This document shows, piece after piece, positions 41,434 through 49,257 of a DNA stretch of 64,000 nt. Every line of letters starts with the position of its first letter. Position 1 is the first letter of the stretch. A program made the position numbers and the translations under genes. The notes beneath the pieces were generated by a model that worked only from the letters and a program-made list of their open reading frames with translations, was not told the origin of the DNA and made no database searches. The stretch is from Alloalcanivorax marinus. GTDB taxonomy: Bacteria; Pseudomonadota; Gammaproteobacteria; Pseudomonadales; Alcanivoracaceae. The stretch spans positions 1 through 64,000 of the forward strand of contig NZ_JADDOL010000021.1 of the NCBI RefSeq assembly GCF_016906305.1, given 5' to 3'.

Positions 41434-43088
41434 ACCACGGTGGCGGCGTGGCGGCCGGCGTTGCGGCCGGAGAAAATACAGCCGCCCAGGAAGGTGCCCT
41501 CCAGCGCGTTGTAGCCGTGGTAGCCGCCTCCGCCGAAGCCGGCCACTTCGCCGGCGGCGTACAGGCCCGGTACCGGCTGGCCGTCGGTGCCCAGCACCTG
41601 GCCGTCCACGTTGGTGTGCAGGCCGCCCAGGGTCTTGCGGGTAAGAATGTGCAGACGCACGGCGATCAAAGGGCCGTGGGCGGGGTCGAGCATCTTGTGC
41701 GGTTTGGCGGCGCGGAACAGCTTGTCGCCCAGGTAATGACGGGCGCCGTGGATGGCGGTGATCTGCGCGTCCTTGGCGTAGGGATTGTCCATTTGGCGAT
41801 CGCGGGCGGCCAGTTCCGCGTGCAGTCTTTGATAGTCGATGCGGTGCTCGCCGGTGAGCCGGTTCATGCCGTCCACCAGGGTCTTGAGATCGTCGGCCAC
41901 CACGAAGTCCTCGCCGTGCCGCTTGAACGCTTCCACCGGCGGCGGCGCGCCCTTGCCCAGGCGGCTCTTGAGCACTTCCTTCCATTGTCCGGAGGTCATG
42001 TCCGGATTCTGTTCCGAGCCGGACAGGGCGAATTCCTTTTCGATAATCGACTGGTCGAGCACGAACCAGGAGTAGTCGTGGCCGCTGCGCAGGATTTCCT
42101 TGAGCGTGGCCAGGGTGTCGTAGCCGGGCAGGCAGGGCGCCGGCAGGCGGCGGCCGTTGGCGTCGAACCACATGGACGAGGGCCCGGGGATGATGCGGAT
42201 GCCGTGGTTGGGCCAGATCGGGTTCCAGTTCTTCAGCCCCTCGGTGTAGTGCCACATGCGGTCGCTGTTGATCACCGCCGCGCCGGCTTCCCTGGTGATG
42301 GCGATCATGCGGCCGTCCACATGGTGGGGCACGCCGGAGACCATGCTGGCCGGCGGCTCGCCCAGGCGGTCCCGGGGCCAGTATTCGCGCACCAGATCGT
42401 GGTTGCCGCCGATGCCGCCGGAGGTCACCAGCACGGCGCCGGCCCGCAGTTCGAAGTCGCCGGTCACGTCCCGGGAGGACCGTTCGCCCCGGGCCACCGT
42501 GCTCGGCGCCAGCACCTCGCCGGCCACGCCGGTGACACGGCCGTCGGTGGTCAGCACCCGGCTGACCCGGTGGCGGGTCTTGAGCGTGATGCGGCCTTTG
42601 TCCATGTGGTCGCGCACGCGCCGCTCGAACGGTGCCACCACGCCGGGGCCGGTGCCCCAGGTAATGTGAAAACGGGGCACCGAATTGCCGTGGCCGGTGG
42701 CGGTGGAACCGCCCCGTTCCGCCCAGCCCACCACCGGAAACCAGCGCATGCCCTGGCCGTGCAGCCAGGCGCGCATTTCGCCGGCGGCGAACTCGATAAA
42801 GGCTTCGGCGGTTTTGCGCGGCCAGTGGTCCTCGGCGCGGTCGAAGCCGGCGCTGCCGAGCCAGTCCTGCAGGGCCAGCTCGGCGCTGTCCTTGATGCGC
42901 ATGCGTCGCTGTTCCGGACTGTCCACCAGGAACAGGCCGCCCAGGGACCAGTGCGCCTGACCGCCCAGGGAATTCTCGCCTTCCTGGTCGACCAGGGTCA
43001 CGGTCTTGCCGGCGTCGGCCAGTTCCGCCGCCGCCACCAATCCCGCCAGGCCGGCGCCCACGACGATTGCATCGCTGTTGTTGTTCAT
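41430..43088 (-). CDS. FAD-dependent dehydrogenase, fumarate reductase/KsdD-like (552 aa)
   Basis: ATG 43088 gives MNNNSDAIVVGAGLAGLVAAAELADAGKTVTLV, a dinucleotide-binding start; frame upstream is not supported. LGGQAHWSLGGLFLVDSP and VPGLYAAGEVAGFGGGGYHGYNALEGTFLGGCIFSGRNAG are the covalent-free FAD contacts of the FAD_binding_2 family. The length fits the group annotated as FAD-binding dehydrogenases related to 3-oxosteroid dehydrogenases. No steroid-degradation genes are nearby, so the substrate is open. It stands alone. Confidence 0.9.
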   Translation of the reverse strand: MNNNSDAIVVGAGLAGLVAAAELADAGKTVTLVDQEGENSLGGQAHWSLGGLFLVDSPEQRRMRIKDSAELALQDWLGSAGFDRAEDHWPRKTAEAFIEFAAGEMRAWLHGQGMRWFPVVGWAERGGSTATGHGNSVPRFHITWGTGPGVVAPFERRVRDHMDKGRITLKTRHRVSRVLTTDGRVTGVAGEVLAPSTVARGERSSRDVTGDFELRAGAVLVTSGGIGGNHDLVREYWPRDRLGEPPASMVSGVPHHVDGRMIAITREAGAAVINSDRMWHYTEGLKNWNPIWPNHGIRIIPGPSSMWFDANGRRLPAPCLPGYDTLATLKEILRSGHDYSWFVLDQSIIEKEFALSGSEQNPDMTSGQWKEVLKSRLGKGAPPPVEAFKRHGEDFVVADDLKTLVDGMNRLTGEHRIDYQRLHAELAARDRQMDNPYAKDAQITAIHGARHYLGDKLFRAAKPHKMLDPAHGPLIAVRLHILTRKTLGGLHTNVDGQVLGTDGQPVPGLYAAGEVAGFGGGGYHGYNALEGTFLGGCIFSGRNAGRHAATVV

Positions 43089-43164
43089 GATGATGCCCCG
43101 GAGGTGGTGAAGTCTTAAACCTAGCAGGTTTCTGGCACCATCGTCAGGGTTTGCCGTCAGGGCT

Positions 43165-43677
43165 TCAGCCAAAGCCGGGCAGGGCGCCCTGGCCCCCGGC
43201 CAGGCGGCGTTCGTGATCGAGCAGCCATTGTTTGCGCTCCAGCCCGCCGCCGTAGCCGGTGAGGGTGCCGCTGGCACCGATCACCCGGTGGCAGGGCACG
43301 ATGATGCCCAGCGGGTTGCGGCCATTGGCCAGGCCCACCGCCCGGGCGGCGCCGGGTTTGCCGAGCCGTTGCGCCAGCTCGCCGTAGCTGGCGGTGTCGC
43401 CGTAGGGGATGTCCAGCAGCGCCCGCCACACCGACTGCTGGAAGGCGCTGCCCGAGGGGGCCAGGGGCAGGTCGAAGACGCGCAGTTCGCCGGCGAAGTA
43501 GGCGGCCAGTTGCTCGCGGGCGGCGCGGAAGGGGGCGTCGTCGCGGCGCCGGTCCCGTTCCAGCGCCGGGCGGTGCTTCTGCGCGTTCATGTACAGGCCG
43601 CTGAGTGCCTCGCCGTCGCCCAGCAGCAACAACGGGCCCAGCGGGGAATCGGTTTCGCTGTAGAGAAGGGCGGTCAT
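43165..43677 (-). CDS. ogt: Methylated-DNA-protein-cysteine methyltransferase (170 aa)
   Basis: The active-site motif is IVPCHRVIG, with the acceptor cysteine, in the context GRNPLGIIVPCHRV. The helix-turn-helix region is SGSAFQQSVWRALLDIPYGDTASYGELAQRLGKPGAARAVG. Length and the absence of an AraC-like Ada domain fit Ogt. It repairs O6-alkylguanine by transferring the alkyl group to itself. Together with the SOS-controlled pair it adds to local DNA-repair content. Confidence 0.95.
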   Translation of the reverse strand: MTALLYSETDSPLGPLLLLGDGEALSGLYMNAQKHRPALERDRRRDDAPFRAAREQLAAYFAGELRVFDLPLAPSGSAFQQSVWRALLDIPYGDTASYGELAQRLGKPGAARAVGLANGRNPLGIIVPCHRVIGASGTLTGYGGGLERKQWLLDHERRLAGGQGALPGFG

Positions 43678-43770
43678 GGCGACTCCGCGATCAGTGTCCG
43701 GGAGTGTCAGACTAACCGGGGCGGCGGCGCCGTTCTCGCCCTTTTCGGACCTGGTGTCCGGGCGTTCGCG

Positions 43771-44886
43771 TCAGCGGCCCATGAACTCGGACACCAGGCT
43801 CAGGGATTCGATGTTGTCGCACACCAGCTTGATGCACACCAGCAGCGGCACCGCGATGAGAATGCCGACCACGCCCCACATCCAGCCCCACAGCAGAATG
43901 GAGAGGAACACCATCACCGGGCTCAGCGCCAGACGGTGGCCGGCGATGGTGGGCGTGATGAATTGCCCTTCCAGCACGTTCAGCCCGAGGATCAGCGCCG
44001 CCGGCAGCAGAGCTTCGTACAGGCCGTTGAATTCCAGGACGCTGATCAGGGTGATCACCACCAGGCTGGCCACCGGTCCGATATAGGGGGCGTAATTGAA
44101 CAGCCCCACCATCACCCCGAACAGAATCGGGTTGGGCACATCGAGCAGATACAGCACCAGGGATGCGGCCGCCGCCAGGCACAGATTAATGATGGTGATG
44201 GTGCCCAGATAGACGGCGATGCTGTTCTGGATTTCACGCACCGTCTCCACCGCGGCCCGCTTGTTCTCGAACTGGGGAATCACCCGCACCAGCTTGCGCA
44301 GGAAGGTGTCGCCGGAGGCGAGCATGAAGTACAGAAGAATAAAGCTGATGGCGATGCCGTACAGCGCCGACCAGGTGCCGGACAGCATCCAGTCCACCGG
44401 GCTCCACGGCACGTCGGCCTTGTTCTGGCCGCCGCCGCTTTGGTTGCCGGCGGTGATCAGTTCGAACTGCTCCCGGGCCTGGCGCAGTTTCTCCATGGGG
44501 GCGGCCAGCTCCCGAAACTCCAGCTCAAGCTGTCGCAGATCCCGGGGCGCCTTGTCGAGCCATTCCATGGCCGGCTCGCTGAGCCCGTACAGGGCGCTGA
44601 CCACGATCGAGAACACCAGCAGCACCACCGCCGCCGCGCTCACCGGCGGCGGAATGCGCAGGGGCCGCAGCGCCCGCACCAGGGGGGTGAAGATCAGGCT
44701 GGTCAGGAAGGCCACCACCAGAGGCGCGAACAGGGTGGCGGCGGCATAGAGCGTGTACATCACCAGCAAAATGAAGATGCCGGTGAGCATCGCCGAGCGC
44801 ACCGTCACCGATTCCACCCATTTCCGGGTTTCCTCCTCGGAGAGAGTGTCCGAGGCCTGCGAGTCGTCCATGAAGGCAACCGTCAT
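43771..44886 (-). CDS. AI-2E family (PerM/YdiK) transporter (371 aa)
   Basis: Eight or so hydrophobic segments and the signatures GVMVGLFNYAPYIGPVASLVV and LEGQFITPTIAGHRLALSPVMVFLSILLWGWMWGVVGILIAVPLLV mark the AI-2E exporter/PerM superfamily. The start is uncertain (ATGs at 44886 and 44871, GTG at 44910). Members export small molecules or act as ion/proton antiporters; specific function is not indicated. It is a single gene. Confidence 0.9.
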   Translation of the reverse strand: MTVAFMDDSQASDTLSEEETRKWVESVTVRSAMLTGIFILLVMYTLYAAATLFAPLVVAFLTSLIFTPLVRALRPLRIPPPVSAAAVVLLVFSIVVSALYGLSEPAMEWLDKAPRDLRQLELEFRELAAPMEKLRQAREQFELITAGNQSGGGQNKADVPWSPVDWMLSGTWSALYGIAISFILLYFMLASGDTFLRKLVRVIPQFENKRAAVETVREIQNSIAVYLGTITIINLCLAAAASLVLYLLDVPNPILFGVMVGLFNYAPYIGPVASLVVITLISVLEFNGLYEALLPAALILGLNVLEGQFITPTIAGHRLALSPVMVFLSILLWGWMWGVVGILIAVPLLVCIKLVCDNIESLSLVSEFMGR

Positions 44887-45077
44887 GTTGTTGGGATTCC
44901 GTGAAGACACAGCCTACTACGGTCTTCACGCGGTCTCGCACAGCGGACCGTAAAAAGCGGTAAACAGCCTGTCGGCGTTCGACTTTAGTCGTAAGGCCGG
45001 GCCCTTTGATTGCCCCGGCCGGTACCGGTCGGGATAATTCCTCGCACGTTGAATAAAAATTACACGGAGGTCCGGCC

Positions 45078-46385
45078 ATGTTGAATCGCGCGTCCCAACC
45101 CCTGGTGCGTCTGGTGGAACGCTATTTGCCGGACCCCTATATCTTCGTGCTGATCCTGACCCTGGTGGCGGCGGTGGCCGCCATGCTGGTGGAAGGCCGT
45201 TCGCCGGTGGCGGTGATGGACATGTGGGGCAAGGGCTTCTGGGGCCTGCTCACCTTCTCCATGCAGATGCTGCTGGTGCTGGTCACCGGGTTCATGCTGG
45301 CCAGCACGCCGTTGGTCAAGGGGATCCTCGACAAGCTGGCGGCGCTGGCGCGCACGCCGGGCCAGGCGATTCTGCTGGTGACCTATGTGTCCCTGGCGGC
45401 GAGCTGGATCAACTGGGGCTTCGGCCTGGTGGTGGGGGCGCTGTTCGCCAAGGCCCTGGCGCGCCGTATCCAGGTGCACTACCCGCTGCTGATCGCCAGC
45501 GCCTATGGCGGTTTCGTGGTCTGGCACGGCGGCCTGGCGGGCTCCATTCCGCTGACCATCGCCACGCCGGGGCATTTCACCGAGAACCAGATCGGCGTGA
45601 TCGGTACCGGCGACACCATCTTCGCGTTCTTCAATCTGGCCATCGTGGCGGCCCTGTTCCTCGTGGTGCCGGTGATCAACCGGTTGATGCTGCCGCCGGA
45701 GCGCGACAGCGTGTTCGCCGACCCCAATGCCATCCAGGACCCGGAGGTGCCGGACGTCACCCCCTCGCGCCCGGCGGAGCACCTGGAGAACAGCCGCGTG
45801 CTGGCCTGGCTGATCGGCTTCAGCGGCGTGGCCTACGCGGTCTACTATTTCAGCCAGGGCGGTGGCCTGAACCTGAACATCGTCAACTTCATGTTCCTGT
45901 TCCTGGCCATCGTGCTGCATCAAACCCCGCGCCGGCTGCTGATCAGCCTCAACGAGGCGGTCAAGGGCGGCGCCGGCATCGTCATCCAGTTTCCGTTCTA
46001 CGCCGGCATCATGGCGATCATGACCGACTCCGGCCTGGCCGGCACCATCTCCAACGGCTTCGCCTCCATCGCCACCGACCAGACGCTGCCGTTCTGGAGC
46101 TTTATCAGCGCCGGGGTGGTGAACATCTTCGTGCCCTCCGGTGGCGGCCAGTGGGCGGTGCAGGCACCGGTGATGCTGCCCGCCGCCGCGGCGCTGGGCG
46201 CCGACGTGCCGCGGGTGGCCATGGCGGTGGCCTGGGGCGACGCCTGGACCAACCTGCTGCAGCCGTTCTGGGCGCTGCCGGTGCTGGCCATCGCCGGCCT
46301 CAAGGCCAAGGACATCATGGGCTACTGCCTGATGCTGCTGATCGTCACCGGCGTGATCATCAGCCTGGGGCTCACCTTCCTGTAG
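45078..46385 (+). CDS. atoE: AtoE-type short-chain fatty acid transporter (435 aa)
   Basis: A polytopic protein starting MLNRASQPLVRLVERYLPDPYIFVLILTL. The family signatures are ASWINWGFGLVVGALFAK, YGGFVVWHGGLAGSIPLTIATPGH, GAGIVIQFPFYAGIMAIM and IFVPSGGGQWAVQAPVM. AtoE carries short-chain fatty acids across the inner membrane. No ato degradation operon is adjacent. Its stop lies 14 bases inside the end of the convergent chemoreceptor gene. Confidence 0.93.
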   Translation: MLNRASQPLVRLVERYLPDPYIFVLILTLVAAVAAMLVEGRSPVAVMDMWGKGFWGLLTFSMQMLLVLVTGFMLASTPLVKGILDKLAALARTPGQAILLVTYVSLAASWINWGFGLVVGALFAKALARRIQVHYPLLIASAYGGFVVWHGGLAGSIPLTIATPGHFTENQIGVIGTGDTIFAFFNLAIVAALFLVVPVINRLMLPPERDSVFADPNAIQDPEVPDVTPSRPAEHLENSRVLAWLIGFSGVAYAVYYFSQGGGLNLNIVNFMFLFLAIVLHQTPRRLLISLNEAVKGGAGIVIQFPFYAGIMAIMTDSGLAGTISNGFASIATDQTLPFWSFISAGVVNIFVPSGGGQWAVQAPVMLPAAAALGADVPRVAMAVAWGDAWTNLLQPFWALPVLAIAGLKAKDIMGYCLMLLIVTGVIISLGLTFL

Positions 46386-47412
46386 CGGCGGCCCCCGGGT
46401 CGCACTCGATCACCCCGTACCAGCCCAGGCCCCGGTAGGTTTCGTAGCCCGGGGTCAGGGCGAAGGCCACCAGCCTGTCGCCGTCCTGGTAGTAGCCGCG
46501 TTCGCGGCCTTCGGTATTGAGCGGATAGGCGCCGCCCAGCTCGCCCCGGCCGGTGGCGTCGGCGATGATGCGGTGCTCCCCGTCGAGCAGCATGACCCGG
46601 CATTGGGCCCGTTCTTCGTCGCTGAGCCCCACGCCCTTGACCACGTCTTCCGCCTGGGGCGTCCAGTCGAAGAAGATGCCGAGCACGCCCAGCGGCGCGC
46701 CCCGGGCGTCGCCGCCGGCGCGGATGGCGGTGGCGTAGGTGGCCACGGCCGCGTCGTCCAGGGCGGGGTTGCGGGCGATGTCGGTGACCGTGAACTCGTC
46801 GCCGCTGGCGGTGTTCATGGCCTGCTGAAACCAGGCGCTGCGCGCCACGTTGAGGCCCACGGCATTGGGATAGCGGTCCGGGCGCCCGTTGGCCACCACC
46901 CGCCCCTCGGCGTCGGCGATCCACAGGTCCAGGTACACCACATAGGAGCGCAGGATGGTGGCCAGGCGGTCGCTGGCATGGTCCCGCACCGCCGGGTCGT
47001 CGCCGTCCACGGCGGCCACCACCGCCGAGTCGGTGGCCCACCAGCGCACATCGCAGGAGCGCTCGAACAGGTTGCGGTCGATGATCTCGATGGCGTTCAA
47101 AGACAGGTCGGTCAGCCGCTGGCCCCGAAACTCCGTCAACATGCGCCCGCCCGCTTCCTCGATGCGCTGGGTGTGGCCTTCCACCGCGTCGCGGAAATCG
47201 GAGGCGATGTGGTTGATCTCCTCGGACACCTTGCCGATCTCCTCCGCGACCACGCCAAAGGCGGCCCCGGCGACGCCGGCGCGGGCCGCTTCGATGCGCG
47301 CGTTGAGCGCCAGGATCCGGGTGGTTTGCATGATGTCCTCGATGGCGCCCACCTTGTCGCGGGTCATCTCGGAAATGTCATAGGCCAGGTTCAGAATGGT
47401 GTTGTCCTGCAT
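46372..47412 (-). CDS. Soluble chemoreceptor-like protein with signalling tip before the sensor domain (346 aa)
   Basis: GGAG seven bases before ATG 47412 selects MQDNTILNLAYDISEM. Residues 15-70 hold the methyl-accepting signalling tip, QTTRILALNARIEAARAGVAG...FGVVAEEI. The rest, from about 110, is a Cache-like ligand domain (WATDSAVVAAVDGDDPAVRDHA, YLDLWIADAEGRVVANGRPDRYPN, GVLGIFFDWTPQ). There is no transmembrane segment and no HAMP, and the order is the reverse of normal receptors. It is probably a cytoplasmic receptor; whether it can still join the CheA-CheW array is unclear, because the signalling hairpin is short. Confidence 0.82.
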   Translation of the reverse strand: MQDNTILNLAYDISEMTRDKVGAIEDIMQTTRILALNARIEAARAGVAGAAFGVVAEEIGKVSEEINHIASDFRDAVEGHTQRIEEAGGRMLTEFRGQRLTDLSLNAIEIIDRNLFERSCDVRWWATDSAVVAAVDGDDPAVRDHASDRLATILRSYVVYLDLWIADAEGRVVANGRPDRYPNAVGLNVARSAWFQQAMNTASGDEFTVTDIARNPALDDAAVATYATAIRAGGDARGAPLGVLGIFFDWTPQAEDVVKGVGLSDEERAQCRVMLLDGEHRIIADATGRGELGGAYPLNTEGRERGYYQDGDRLVAFALTPGYETYRGLGWYGVIECDPGAAATGR

Positions 47413-47792
47413 GGGCATTCTCCGGTTCGTCGTGGACCGGGAAGGCGGACCCTCCCTGGTCCTGGCCTTGCAATAAACGGGCCTCGGAGAGGCTGCTTAG
47501 TTGTTGTTTTTTATGGAAAAAATACGCCTGTTCAGTGTTATCGGCGGAGGCAGGGAGAAACTTTAGCGGCGGACGCCGGCGCAAGAGGTTCGCATTGCAA
47601 CACAAAAGAGGTTGACCGGGACGACAACGGGTGTATCCTCGCCAGTAGCTAGAAAGTACGGCAGTATTTATGAATCCCCGTTCGATACCCTTCCTTAGTG
47701 TTCGTCCTGACCTTCATAAGTAACAGTAGATTTCCAGCGCCCCCAGGATCCGGTAACGGATCTGAAATTTTATGATTGATCAGGAGATCATT
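47413..47792 (+). promoter_or_regulatory. Promoter and long leader of the cold-shock gene
   Basis: TTGACC (47612-47617) and TATCCT (47634-47639) with a 16-base spacer predict transcription from about 47646 and a leader near 147 bases. Long structured leaders are typical of cspA-type mRNAs, where they regulate stability and translation with temperature. AGGAGATCATT precedes the start codon. The part from 47413 to about 47600 holds nothing else recognised. Confidence 0.5.
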
Positions 47793-47999
47793 ATGTCTAC
47801 CACCACCGGTACCGTTAAGTGGTTCAACGAATCCAAAGGTTTTGGCTTTATCGAGCAGAGCGGTGGCCCCGACGTGTTTGTACACTTCAGCGCCATCACC
47901 GGCTCCGGCTTCAAAACCCTGGCCGAAGGCCAGCGCGTTGAGTTCACCGTGACTCAGGGCCAGAAAGGTCCCCAGGCCGAGAACGTGGTCGCTCTCTAA
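47793..47999 (+). CDS. Cold-shock protein, CspA family (68 aa)
   Basis: A single cold-shock domain with RNP1-type KGFGFIEQ and RNP2-type [11 protein letters not shown] 47793 follows AGGAG with correct spacing. The frame opens seven codons earlier without support. It binds single-stranded RNA/DNA and acts as an RNA chaperone. A rho-independent terminator follows the stop. Confidence 0.96.
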   Translation: MSTTTGTVKWFNESKGFGFIEQSGGPDVFVHFSAITGSGFKTLAEGQRVEFTVTQGQKGPQAENVVAL

Positions 48000-48060
48000 G
48001 ACGACCCGCGCGGACCGGCCCGCGGGCCGGACCTCGCCGCCGCGCTTGCGCGGCCCGAAA

Positions 48061-48087
48061 AGCGGAGCCTTCTGGCTCCGCTTTTTT
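48061..48087 (+). terminator. Rho-independent terminator after the cold-shock gene
   Basis: AGCGGAGCC and GGCTCCGCT pair perfectly around TTCT, followed by a run of seven T. It ends the cold-shock transcript. Confidence 0.85.
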
Positions 48088-48159
48088 TGTGCCCGTCAGG
48101 CGTGTTTTCCCTGTCCGGTTAGCGGTATAAGGGGAGAACTCGAGTCGGACGGGGGTGCC

Positions 48160-49257
48160 ATGATCGGCGACCGTGAAGTGATCCTGTTCCACGATCCGCG
48201 CACCCTGGCCCACCAGCCGGACGCGGACGCCGCCTTTCTGCCCGGGCGGCTGGACCGCCGGGTGCGGGAAATCCTGTCCGGCCTGGGGGCCAAATGGAGC
48301 TACCCGGAGCACCCCGGCCGCCTGCGCGCGGTGCTGGAGCTGCTGGAGCGGGAGCCGGTGCCCGGCCTGCGCCTGGCGCCCGGCGTGGCCGCCACCCGGG
48401 AACAGCTGGCCCGGGTGCACACCACCTCCTATCTCGATGGCATCCAGGCCCTGCGCGGCGAGAACGCCTGGCTGGATGTGGACACCACGGCGGTATCGCC
48501 GGGCAGCGTGGAGGCCGCCGAGGTGGCCGCCGGCACCGCCATCGCCGCCGTGGAAGCGGTGATGACCGGCGGTGCCCGGGGCGCCTTCGCCGCGGTGCGG
48601 CCGCCGGGCCACCATGCGGAATCGGTGCGCGCCCGGGGCTTTTGCCTGTTCAACAACGTGGCGGTGGCGGCGGCCCACGCCCAGGCCGCGCTGGGGTGCC
48701 GGCGGGTGCTGATCGTGGATTGGGACGCCCACCACGGCAACGGCACCCAGGAAATCTTCTGGGCCGACCCGGACGTGCTGTTTTTCGACACGCACCGGGC
48801 GGCGCCCTTCTACCCCGGCTCCGGCGCGCTCGAGGACGTGGGCGGCGGCCTCGGCGAGGGCTACACGGTGAATGTGCCGCTGCCCGGCGGCGCCGGTGAT
48901 ATGGCCCTGCTGAAGGCGTTCCGGGAGATACTGGTGCCGGCGGCGGACGCCTTCCGGCCCGATCTGGTGCTGGTGTCCGCCGGCTTCGATGCCCATCGTT
49001 TCGATCTGGCGCTGAACGTGAGCTACGAGGGTTTCGCGTCGATGACGCGCATCGTCCGGGACATCGCCGACCGCCATTGCCAGGGGCGGCTGGCCATGGT
49101 GCTGGAGGGCGGCTACCACACCGAGTCACTGGCCCGGGGCGTGCACGCCACCCTGGAGGTGATGGCCGGGGCCGACCCGGAGGACCCCTGGGCGCCGGGG
49201 CTCGGCGCCGTGGACGAGGCGGTGGCCTTTCACCGCGATGCCTTCAACGGGCCCTAG
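48160..49257 (+). CDS. Histone deacetylase-family (acetoin-utilisation type) hydrolase (365 aa)
   Basis: ATG 48160 gives MIGDREVILFHDPRTLAHQPD. Zinc-site and active-site motifs are RPPGHHAESVRARGFCLFNNVAV, VLIVDWDAHHGNGTQEIFW and LVSAGFDAHRFDLAL. The tail VLEGGYHTESLARGVHATLEVM completes the fold. Such bacterial enzymes deacetylate polyamines or proteins. The gene shares its last four bases with the end of the convergent large unknown gene. Confidence 0.93.
   Translation: MIGDREVILFHDPRTLAHQPDADAAFLPGRLDRRVREILSGLGAKWSYPEHPGRLRAVLELLEREPVPGLRLAPGVAATREQLARVHTTSYLDGIQALRGENAWLDVDTTAVSPGSVEAAEVAAGTAIAAVEAVMTGGARGAFAAVRPPGHHAESVRARGFCLFNNVAVAAAHAQAALGCRRVLIVDWDAHHGNGTQEIFWADPDVLFFDTHRAAPFYPGSGALEDVGGGLGEGYTVNVPLPGGAGDMALLKAFREILVPAADAFRPDLVLVSAGFDAHRFDLALNVSYEGFASMTRIVRDIADRHCQGRLAMVLEGGYHTESLARGVHATLEVMAGADPEDPWAPGLGAVDEAVAFHRDAFNGP

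Noticed and set aside
48046-48159. Longer N-terminus for the histone-deacetylase-like protein
   Set aside because: The extra codons run through the cold-shock gene terminator; the family start is at 48160.
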